A DNA stretch of 11,297 nt from Anaerolineae bacterium (GTDB taxonomy: Bacteria; Chloroflexota; Anaerolineae; Aggregatilineales; Phototrophicaceae): NCBI GenBank assembly GCA_019912905.1, contig JAIOHO010000471.1, forward strand, positions 1 to 11,297, read 5' to 3'. The first letter of the stretch is position 1; each line of letters begins with the position of its first letter. Under the pieces are notes generated by a model that ran no database searches, was not told the DNA's origin, and saw nothing but the letters and a program-made list of their open reading frames with translations. The translations under genes were made by a program, and so were the position numbers. Below, piece after piece: positions 5,744-11,297 of the stretch.

Positions 5744-6756
5744 TCATCATTCGCAAACGCATCTACGCCCGCGCGGGTTTGCTCGGCAACCCGTCCGACG
5801 GCTATCACGGCAAGACGATTGCCATCAGCGTGCGCAATTTCTGGTCCGAGGTGGTTCTCTACGAGTGGGATTCGGTCGAAATCGTGCTGGCGCAGCACGA
5901 CCGCGCCCGCTTCCGCTCGATTGACGATCTCGCCAGCGACGTGACGCTGCACGGTTATTACGGCGGCATCCGGCTGGTCAAGGCGACCATCAAACGTTTC
6001 GTCGAATACTGCCACGACCAGGGCATCGAGCTGCATAAGCGCAATTTTTCGATCCGCTACGAATCGAATATCCCGCGCCAGGTCGGGCTGGCCGGGTCGA
6101 GTTCGATCATCATTGCCACGCTGCGCTGCCTGCTGGAATTCTACGAGGTCGAGATACCGCTGGAAATCCAGCCGTCGTTTGCCCTGGCCGTCGAGGTCGA
6201 AGAACTCGGCATCGCGGCGGGTTTGCAGGACCGCGTGATCCAGTGTTACGGCGACATGGTCTACATGAACTTTAATCAGGATCAGGAGCGCAAGGTCAAC
6301 GGCCTGACCTGCTACACCTACGAGCCGCTGCACCTGCCCTACTCTCCCCCGCTGTACCTCGCCTATCATACCGACCTGAGCGAGCCGACCGAGACGTTTC
6401 ACAACGACATTCGCGGACGATTCAATCGCGGGGAAGAAGCCGTCGTCAGCGCCATGCAGCAGTTTGCCGGATTCGCCGCGCAGGGCCGCGATGCGCTGCT
6501 TGAGCAGGACATCGACCGGCTGGCGGGCTTAATCAACGCCAATTTCGACCTGCGCCGCAGCATCTCGCGTCTCCCCAACTGGCAGATTCAGATGATCGAG
6601 ACCGCCCGCCGCTGTGGGGCCAGCGCCAAATTCGCTGGGTCCGGCGGCGCGATCATCGGCACGTATGAGAATGAGGCTATGTTCGCGGCGCTCAGCACGG
6701 AACTGGGGCGCATCGGCTCGCGCGTCATCCGCCCGCAGATTTACGCCGAAGTGTAG
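5740..6756 (+). CDS. GHMP kinase, glucuronokinase-like (plant GlcAK type)
   Basis: A 338-aa GHMP-family small-molecule kinase. The N-terminal RAGLLGNPSDGYHGKTIAISVRNF (11-34), GYYGGIRL (72-79), LHKRNFSIRYESNIPRQVGLAGSSS (98-122, containing the ATP-binding GHMP loop), ELGIAAGLQDRV (155-166, with Asp164), NFDLRRSIS (278-286) and GASAKFAGSGGAIIG (293-307) match, as I recall it, Arabidopsis glucuronokinase almost segment for segment. That enzyme phosphorylates D-glucuronate at C1 using ATP. In plants the product goes to UDP-glucuronate by a pyrophosphorylase; here a GalU-type enzyme is encoded directly upstream with a GTGA stop/start overlap. The start codon is GTG at 5740. A salvage route glucuronate to glucuronate-1-P to UDP-glucuronate is inferred. 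Other sugar 1-kinase activities (galacturonate, galactose, heptose) are not excluded. Confidence 0.85.
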   Translation: MIIIRKRIYARAGLLGNPSDGYHGKTIAISVRNFWSEVVLYEWDSVEIVLAQHDRARFRSIDDLASDVTLHGYYGGIRLVKATIKRFVEYCHDQGIELHKRNFSIRYESNIPRQVGLAGSSSIIIATLRCLLEFYEVEIPLEIQPSFALAVEVEELGIAAGLQDRVIQCYGDMVYMNFNQDQERKVNGLTCYTYEPLHLPYSPPLYLAYHTDLSEPTETFHNDIRGRFNRGEEAVVSAMQQFAGFAAQGRDALLEQDIDRLAGLINANFDLRRSISRLPNWQIQMIETARRCGASAKFAGSGGAIIGTYENEAMFAALSTELGRIGSRVIRPQIYAEV

Positions 6757-6783
6757 CCCCGCGTTTCAGCTGCTGATCCAAAA

Positions 6784-6811
6784 CGATGGCTGACGCTCTG
6801 TTCAGCCATCG
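6784..6811 (+). terminator. hairpin after the uridylyltransferase-kinase operon
   Basis: CGATGGCTGA (6784-6793) and TCAGCCATCG (6802-6811) form a perfect 10-bp stem with an 8-nt loop, 27 bp after the kinase stop. There is no T-run after it (CACAACCC follows), so termination may be inefficient or Rho-assisted. An mRNA-end-protecting hairpin is an alternative. Confidence 0.5.
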
Positions 6812-6840
6812 CACAACCCTCCCCCTTAACTTTCTCCGCC

Positions 6841-6869
6841 TTGCGCCTCACAGACTCCGACGTTATAAA
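6841..6869 (+). promoter_or_regulatory. promoter of the TIR-lectin gene
   Basis: TTGCGC (6841-6846) and TATAAA (6864-6869) are separated by exactly 17 bases. Transcription would begin near 6876, giving a leader of about 55 nt with the AGGAG site at 6921-6925. The promoter lies after the hairpin of the preceding operon, so the gene is its own transcription unit. Confidence 0.5.
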
Positions 6870-6879
6870 ATCCATTACG

Positions 6880-6892
6880 GATAGCGGCTATC
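6880..6892 (+). promoter_or_regulatory. 13-bp palindrome just downstream of the TIR-gene transcription start
   Basis: GATAGC and GCTATC face each other around a single G, a perfect inverted repeat. Its place at about +4 to +16 relative to the predicted start is typical of a repressor operator. No regulator gene lies next to it, so the binder is unknown. Confidence 0.4.
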
Positions 6893-6931
6893 AGGTGTCC
6901 TTTACATTTACGCAATCCATAGGAGACAGGC

Positions 6932-8215
6932 ATGGTCCTCTCAAGTGAAGCTCAAGAGCTAGCTACTTATTTAGCTCGCGCTTGGGAAATGGGTGTGATT
7001 GAGTCGTATTTTGAACTCATTGACGTTACTGCGGGTAACGCAAAAGTCATCGAAGTTGCAGCAGGTTTGGGGGTTTTGAATGAGGACGAGTTTAATCCAC
7101 CTTCCTTAGGTGTTCTGATGGAGCTATCGAACTACTCCAATGGCGACCTAGTTCGGGTTTCAGAGGGAATCACATCCAATGGGGGGAGAAAATGGACTGT
7201 GCAATTGACCCAAGATTTGCGAGACACGCGAGATTTCGGCTTTTCGCCGATGTCTGTTCGTGGGACTGCCTTGGACTCATTACCGAGTTTCTTCATCAGT
7301 TATAGGCGGTATGAGCAGCGCTTTGTAGAACAATTAGCGGAGTATTTGCGTCGTGTGTATGGTTTTGACCGAGTGTGGTTCGATACGGGAATCTATGCAG
7401 GCCAGAGATGGTGGGATGAGATTATTCGCCAACTTAGGCATCATGGAATTCTTATATATGTAGTTACGAGGGAGGGTTTGCAGTCAGTTTACTGTAGGGC
7501 AGAATTTACAGAAGCATGGCGGTTTGGAAAACAAGTTATACCGCTGCTGCTGCGGGGGGCGACATTTCCTGCCATTTTGAACCAGTTTCAATACATACCC
7601 TTGCCTGGCGGGGAGATAACGGTAGATGGTTTGGTAGAGATTTTCGCTACAGTGATTCAGCAGAAAGCTGATGTACCTTCTGTGTTGCCTGATGGGCAAT
7701 GGGGAACGCGAATACTCCGGCCTATAGACCCGGGCAGTATTCACATTAGCGTCAGGGTGCCTGCTGGCAAAGACCCGGGTGATAGCCACGACAGACCGTA
7801 TTGCAATACCGGTGTGTTGCTTGTGCCAGGAGATGAGCTACAAATAAAAGCAAGTGGGACAATAACGGTAGATCATCGGCAGACATGGTACAATCCTTAC
7901 GGAATTATTACTAAATCAGTTCACCCTGATTTCGTGTCAAAAGTGCATCCACGCGATGATACGTACAGAGCTACAGGCTACCCAAAAGAAATTTTTGACG
8001 GTGGAGATACAGGTGTTGTTGGCTCTCTCATTGGGTGGATACAGAGCGACAAGCCTGGATTGGAGCAAGCCTTTGTTGTAGGCAGCAGTTTGACTAAAAC
8101 ATTAGCTAGAGGTGAAGAAGGCTTTTTACATCTTGCTGTGAATGACACACGGGGAGCGTATGGCGACAATGAAGAAGCATTTGATGTAAGTATCGAAGTT
8201 ACACATCCTGAGTAA
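6932..8215 (+). CDS. TIR-domain protein with C-terminal LecA (PA-IL)-like lectin domain; probable immune effector
   Basis: A 427-aa soluble protein without signal peptide or membrane segment. Residues 1-112 are an unrecognised, mostly helical region. Residues about 118-245 are a TIR domain: FFISYRR (120-126), DRVWFDTGIYAGQRWWDEI (146-164, BB-loop region), ILIYVVT (173-179) and SVYCRAEFTEA (185-195), where Glu191 fits the NADase catalytic position, then QVIPLLL. Residues about 268-425 resemble the Pseudomonas lectin LecA: VPGDELQIKASG (298-309), HPD (331-333, matching the sugar-site His50 motif), and NDTRGAYGDNEEAF (404-417), matching the calcium loop 'NDvpGtYgnNsGsF' with Asp405, Asp412 and Asn413. 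AGGAG lies six bases before the ATG. Codon use is plainly more AT-rich than in its neighbours, suggesting transfer. Bacterial TIR domains usually degrade NAD on phage infection; a lectin-like end could sense a sugar or sugar nucleotide. That role is inference. Confidence 0.85.
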   Translation: MVLSSEAQELATYLARAWEMGVIESYFELIDVTAGNAKVIEVAAGLGVLNEDEFNPPSLGVLMELSNYSNGDLVRVSEGITSNGGRKWTVQLTQDLRDTRDFGFSPMSVRGTALDSLPSFFISYRRYEQRFVEQLAEYLRRVYGFDRVWFDTGIYAGQRWWDEIIRQLRHHGILIYVVTREGLQSVYCRAEFTEAWRFGKQVIPLLLRGATFPAILNQFQYIPLPGGEITVDGLVEIFATVIQQKADVPSVLPDGQWGTRILRPIDPGSIHISVRVPAGKDPGDSHDRPYCNTGVLLVPGDELQIKASGTITVDHRQTWYNPYGIITKSVHPDFVSKVHPRDDTYRATGYPKEIFDGGDTGVVGSLIGWIQSDKPGLEQAFVVGSSLTKTLARGEEGFLHLAVNDTRGAYGDNEEAFDVSIEVTHPE

Positions 8216-8334
8216 AATCATGGGGACTGGCGGAACTTGCCGGTTTGAATTTGTTCCTCAACGTTCGAAAACCCCATCACGGCTCAAAAACCAAAGTGGA
8301 AGATTGTTTTCCAAGTTGTTGAATACGGCAATAG

Positions 8335-8368
8335 CCCGCGAACGCTTGATTGCGGGGAAGTACTCCCC
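8335..8368. terminator. overlapping hairpins in the convergent gap
   Basis: The 186-bp gap between the TIR gene and the convergent MFS gene holds two alternative stems: CCCGC (8335-8339) with GCGGG (8352-8356), and GGGGA (8354-8358) with TCCCC (8364-8368). They could end transcription from either side, though neither is followed by a proper T-run. I see no gene in the gap. Confidence 0.35.
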
Positions 8369-8401
8369 TTAGCTATTCGACGCGATTTCCGGCGGGGACG
8401 T

Positions 8402-9598
8402 TTAATCGCTGGCCCCGCTCAGAACCGGACGGCTCGTGTGGGCGAGGCGGGCCAGTTCGTGAAACACCAATGCGACCACCGCCATCACCGCAAACGTCGT
8501 CGTCATCGTCTCCAGGCCGAAAGTCTTCCCTATTGTCCCGATCAGGCCGGGGAGAACCGCTGACCCGAGTCCGACACAGACCATTTGCAGGCTGACCCCG
8601 TTTTCGGCATGTTCCAGGCCGACGCGCTGCGGGGTGGTCGTCATCAGCATGGCGAAGATCGGCGCTTCGGCGAACCCGACGATAATCAGGCCGATGGACC
8701 CGATGATCGGCAGCGGGTTCCAGGCCAGCAGGAGTGCCCCGACCAGCGTCGCCAGCAAACACCAGCGCAGCAGCCGGGTGGGATCAAAGCGGTTGGCGAT
8801 AAACCCGAAAAAGATGCGTCCGCCAGTAAACACCCCCCAGTAAATGCTCACCCAGGTACCGGCCACATCGGGCGCAATCCCGCGCGACTGAGTCAGCAGT
8901 GTGTAGGCCCATTGGCCGATGCCGATCTCCAGGCTCACGTAGGCCAGGAAGGTAATCATGCTGAACCACAGCACCGGCAGGCGCAGCGATTGGCTAAAGC
9001 TGGCCCGGCGAACCGGGGTGTTTTCCGCACTCTGGAAGCCTTCATTCCGCCACAAATAGCGCGTCAGCACGAGCAGCGCCAGGATCACGAGCAGCACGCC
9101 GCCGGTAATGGCATAACCGATCTGCCACTTCAGATTCAGCGCGCAGTAGGTCATGATCAGCGGGCCGATGGTGATCCCCACCCCGAAGCTGGCATGGAGC
9201 CAGTTCATATCCCGGGCGGAATTGTAGGTGGTGACATACATGTTCAGCCCGGCGTCGATGACGCCGCTGCCAAACCCGGCGATCAGCCCGAAGACGACGA
9301 CCATCAGCCAGGTCGAAGAGAGTGAAATGGCGAACAGACACAGCGTCAGGATCACCCCCCCGCCCACCAGACTCGGGCCGCTGCCAAATCGCGCCATGAG
9401 CCGACCGATAATAAAGCTCGCCAGGGTGTACGTGAGGGCCTGGACCAGCAGCAGCATATTAACCGCATCCAGGGCCAGGTTGAATTCACTCTGCATGTAG
9501 GGCCAGGCTACCCCGAGCAGCCCGGCGGATAATCCCAGCCCGGCAAAGGTCAGAAAGGCGACCAGCATGGTCCGTGTTCCCGCGTTTTTTGCGATCAT
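8402..9598 (-). CDS. MFS transporter, probable sugar porter (FucP-like group)
   Basis: A 398-aa integral membrane protein with about 12 hydrophobic helices in two halves, the normal MFS size. The loop between helices 2 and 3 carries GRLMARFG (65-72), a variant of MFS motif A in which the usual Asp is replaced. Helix 4-5 contains FGSGVIDAGLNMYV (109-122) followed by LHASFGVGITIGPLIM (134-149). This 'G..D.glN......r..N.lH..fG.G...GP' pattern is that of sugar-type MFS porters such as FucP relatives, which carry sugars with protons. The start ATG at 9598 has GAAGG at 9607-9611, about seven bases away. It is a single-gene unit, 212 bp downstream of the CUT2 permease and convergent with the TIR gene. 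Substrate and direction of transport cannot be determined; drug or metabolite export is an alternative. Confidence 0.82.
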   Translation of the reverse strand: MIAKNAGTRTMLVAFLTFAGLGLSAGLLGVAWPYMQSEFNLALDAVNMLLLVQALTYTLASFIIGRLMARFGSGPSLVGGGVILTLCLFAISLSSTWLMVVVFGLIAGFGSGVIDAGLNMYVTTYNSARDMNWLHASFGVGITIGPLIMTYCALNLKWQIGYAITGGVLLVILALLVLTRYLWRNEGFQSAENTPVRRASFSQSLRLPVLWFSMITFLAYVSLEIGIGQWAYTLLTQSRGIAPDVAGTWVSIYWGVFTGGRIFFGFIANRFDPTRLLRWCLLATLVGALLLAWNPLPIIGSIGLIIVGFAEAPIFAMLMTTTPQRVGLEHAENGVSLQMVCVGLGSAVLPGLIGTIGKTFGLETMTTTFAVMAVVALVFHELARLAHTSRPVLSGASD

Positions 9599-9660
9599 GG
9601 GTAAACCTTCAAGGATGCTTCAGAGTCTAAATAAGACGAGAACGATTCACACCAACTGGT

Positions 9661-9681
9661 AATGATTGACAGGGTATCATT
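9661..9681. promoter_or_regulatory. inverted repeat upstream of the MFS gene, possible operator
   Basis: AATGAT (9661-9666) and ATCATT (9676-9681) are a perfect 6-bp inverted repeat with a 9-nt spacer, 63 bp before the MFS start. It may bind a regulator of the transporter. No clear -35/-10 pair is seen between it and the gene. Confidence 0.3.
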
Positions 9682-9730
9682 GCGCGTCTTCAAAGTCTAT
9701 ACGTTTCCATCAGTGGGCTTATAGGGGACG

Positions 9731-9766
9731 AAAAGACGCCCAACCCGAACGGTGCGCAGCGGGTCG
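9731..9766 (-). terminator. candidate terminator of the CUT2 operon
   Basis: Read on the minus strand, CGACCCG (9766-9760) can pair with CGGGTTG (9747-9741), including one G-U pair, with a 12-nt loop. It is followed a few bases later by TCTTTT (at 9731-9736). It lies 45 bp after the permease stop and before the MFS gene, where an operon end is expected. Confidence 0.4.
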
Positions 9767-9810
9767 CGCGTCGGCAGGCCGCAGACAGAATTATTGCGCT
9801 CAACCAACCT

Positions 9811-10821
9811 CTAAATACGGATGCGTTTGCGCAGGACGGTGTGCATGGCGACGGACAAGACGATGATGAAGCCGTAGATCACCTGGGTGGTGAAGCCGCT
9901 CCAGCCGACCGCGACCACCGCCGGTTGGATCGAGGCGATGATGAAGCAGCCGACGAACGTCCCGAAGATCGTGCCCACGCCACCAAAGACCGACGTGCCG
10001 CCCAGGAACACCGCCGCCAGCCCGATCAGCAGGTAGCCCTCCCCCAGGTTGGTGAAGAAGTTGCTGATGTCTACCGCCGTCAGCAGCCCGGCAAAGGCGG
10101 AAAACAAGCCCACAAGCGCGAACATCAGGATGCGCGTGCGATCCACATTAATTCCCATCAGGCGCGCGCTGTTCTCATTGTCGCCGATCAGGTAGACCTG
10201 TGCGCCAAACCGATGGCGGTTGAGCAGCACCCAGACCACGACCGCTGCCACGATCATCCAGATCATCTGCATGGGCACGTAATTGAACAACCGGCCTACC
10301 AGCACGTCGCGAAACAGCGTCCCGCGCAGGTCGCTGAGGGGGAAGCTGCGGCCATTGGTGATGACCTGCACCATGCCTCGCCAGAAAAACTGCGTGCCGA
10401 TGGTGGCGATCAGCGACGGCAGGCCGATGTAGACGACGATCAGGCCGTTCAGCACGCCGACCAGAAAGCCGACGATCAGGCAGGCGATCATCCCCAGCAC
10501 CGGATTCCCCGTCTGCTGATAGACCAGCACGAAGGCCGTCACGCTGATCGCCATGATCGCCGGGAAAGACAGGTCCATATCGCGGCCAATCACCAGCATC
10601 GTCAGCGGCAGGGCCACGATGCCGAAGAACGGCACGCTCTGCATAAAGGCGGCGTAGATGTTCGGCTGCCCGAACGTGCGGGGGGCCAGGATGAGGAAAA
10701 ACAGCCACAGCAGCGCAAGCACCCCGACGATCCCCAGTTGAAGACCGTTGCGGCTGGCGAAACGCCGCAGGGTTCGATTTCGCGTTTGCCGGACCAGGCT
10801 GTCTTGCGCTTGGCTTGTCAT
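9811..10821 (-). CDS. CUT2 (RbsC/FrcC-type) sugar ABC transporter permease
   Basis: A 336-aa inner-membrane permease of the branched-chain/ribose type (BPD_transp_2). After a basic, polar start of about 26 residues come eight to ten hydrophobic helices. Family marks are FGIVALPLTMLVIGRDMDLSFPAIMA (66-91), where most relatives have 'GgiDLSvG', VGVLNGLIVVYIGLPSLIATIGT (121-143), IGDNENSARLMGINVDRTRI and AVFLGGTSVFGGVGTIFGTFVG near the end. It forms a homodimeric channel that works with the ATPase encoded 17 bp upstream in the same operon. No strong ribosome-binding site is visible before the ATG at 10821, so translation may be coupled to the upstream gene. The binding protein is not in the window. 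A pentose, hexose or related polyol is the likely substrate class; the exact one is unknown. Confidence 0.9.
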   Translation of the reverse strand: MTSQAQDSLVRQTRNRTLRRFASRNGLQLGIVGVLALLWLFFLILAPRTFGQPNIYAAFMQSVPFFGIVALPLTMLVIGRDMDLSFPAIMAISVTAFVLVYQQTGNPVLGMIACLIVGFLVGVLNGLIVVYIGLPSLIATIGTQFFWRGMVQVITNGRSFPLSDLRGTLFRDVLVGRLFNYVPMQMIWMIVAAVVVWVLLNRHRFGAQVYLIGDNENSARLMGINVDRTRILMFALVGLFSAFAGLLTAVDISNFFTNLGEGYLLIGLAAVFLGGTSVFGGVGTIFGTFVGCFIIASIQPAVVAVGWSGFTTQVIYGFIIVLSVAMHTVLRKRIRI

Positions 10822-10838
10822 GGATCGTCGCTGCTTTC

Positions 10839-11297
10839 TTAATTGAGTGTGCCGGTTTCCGCCACATGCTGCATTTTTTCGAGCAGTTCGTCGAGGGTCA
10901 GGTCGGTTTTGTGGAACTCGCCCGCCACCATCCCGCGATCCAGCAGCACGATCCGGTCGGCCACGTCATAGACATGGAAGACGTTGTGGTCGATGAAGAT
11001 GGCCGATTTCCCGGCCCTTTTGATGTCGCGCACAAACTTCAGCAGCTTGCGCGTTTCGCTGAGCGCCAGGCCCATCGTCGGCTCGTCGAGGATGATCAGT
11101 TCCGCCTCGAAATACAGTGCCCGGACGATGGCGACCCCCTGCTTCTCGCCGCCGGAAAACCCGGAAATCTTCGAGTCCGGTGAGACGGCGGACGACGTGA
11201 AGCCGAGTTCACTGCGCATCAGCCGGTCCGTTTCGGCCTGCATCTTCTTGACGTCGAGGAACCCGAAGCGGCGCGTGATTTCCCGCCCCATGAAGAT
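10839..11297 (-). CDS. CUT2 sugar ABC transporter ATP-binding protein, C-terminal part
   Basis: The C-terminal roughly 152 residues of an ABC ATPase; the reading frame continues through the right edge (Ile-Phe before the Met at 11291), so that Met is internal and Walker A lies outside. Present are an IFMGREITRRFGFLD stretch typical of RbsA/FrcA proteins, the signature SGGEKQGVAIVRALYF, Walker B ELIILDEPTMGLAL with the catalytic Glu, and the H-loop IFIDHNVFHVYDVADRIVLLDRG. The protein ends soon after this domain, so it is either a single-domain FrcA-type ATPase or the second half of a duplicated RbsA-type one; the intact, canonical motifs favour a single domain. It powers the permease encoded 17 bp downstream. 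Confidence 0.9.
   Translation of the reverse strand: MFMGREITRRFGFLDVKKMQAETDRLMRSELGFTSSAVSPDSKISGFSGGEKQGVAIVRALYFEAELIILDEPTMGLALSETRKLLKFVRDIKRAGKSAIFIDHNVFHVYDVADRIVLLDRGMVAGEFHKTDLTLDELLEKMQHVAETGTLN

Noticed and set aside
8216..8401. Possible gene remnant after the TIR gene (frames reading roughly SKLLNTAIARERLIAGKYSP)
   Set aside because: Only about 26 codons, no start or ribosome-binding site, and no recognisable family; treated as spacer.
8585..9325. Plus-strand open frame (246 codons) opposite the MFS gene
   Set aside because: Low-complexity, charged product that mirrors the MFS codons; no ribosome-binding site or family similarity.
9666..9671. TTGACA on the plus strand as a promoter
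   Set aside because: No -10 box at 16-18 bases and no plus-strand gene downstream; more likely the spacer of the 9661-9681 inverted repeat.
9666..9866. Short plus-strand open frame between the MFS and permease genes
   Set aside because: It runs into the permease gene from the wrong strand, and its product is Arg/Cys-rich without similarity to anything I know.
9841..10842. Long plus-strand open frame (333 codons) opposite the CUT2 permease
   Set aside because: The product is dominated by Asp, His, Arg and Gln with no hydrophobic pattern, the typical reflection of a membrane-protein gene in GC-rich DNA; the minus strand gives a clear permease.

Overview
The window looks like a piece of a GC-rich bacterial chromosome, most likely from the Chloroflexota (Anaerolineae-like). 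This rests on the mix of genes: a divergent ArsR-type regulator beside a CUT1 sugar transporter, an 85-aa/HNH gene pair of a kind I remember from Cyanobacteria and Chloroflexota, and a plant-type glucuronokinase. There is no rRNA or other phylogenetic marker, so the assignment is an inference. I see no tRNA, rRNA, CRISPR array or insertion sequence.

Layout. (1) Bases 1-1803 hold the start of a CUT1 sugar ABC operon on the minus strand: a solute-binding protein, then a permease that runs off the left edge. A near-consensus promoter precedes the binding protein, and three hairpins fill the gap between the two genes. (2) Bases 1849-3888 hold a repeat-rich divergent control region, a HTH sugar-operon regulator and a degenerate amidohydrolase-2 enzyme on the plus strand. 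(3) Bases 3960-4678 hold a small minus-strand operon: an 85-aa protein whose stop overlaps the TTG start of an HNH endonuclease. (4) Bases 4859-6756 hold a translationally coupled pair: a GalU-like UTP:sugar-1-phosphate uridylyltransferase and a GHMP kinase closely resembling plant glucuronokinase. Together they could salvage free glucuronate to UDP-glucuronate. (5) Bases 6841-8215 hold a stand-alone, visibly more AT-rich gene with its own promoter. It encodes an unknown N-terminal domain, a TIR domain and a C-terminal domain that resembles the galactose-binding lectin LecA (PA-IL). This is the best candidate for a new system: probably a one-gene TIR immune effector with a lectin-like sensor. 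(6) Bases 8402-9598 hold an MFS transporter on the minus strand. (7) Bases 9811-11297 hold a CUT2 (ribose/fructose-type) permease and the C-terminal half of its ATPase, continuing off the right edge.

How the genes fit together. Most of the window deals with carbohydrate uptake and nucleotide-sugar formation: two ABC importers, an MFS porter, a sugar-type regulator, and a kinase plus uridylyltransferase. The HNH pair and the TIR-lectin gene look like accessory, possibly defence-related, insertions between these metabolic units.
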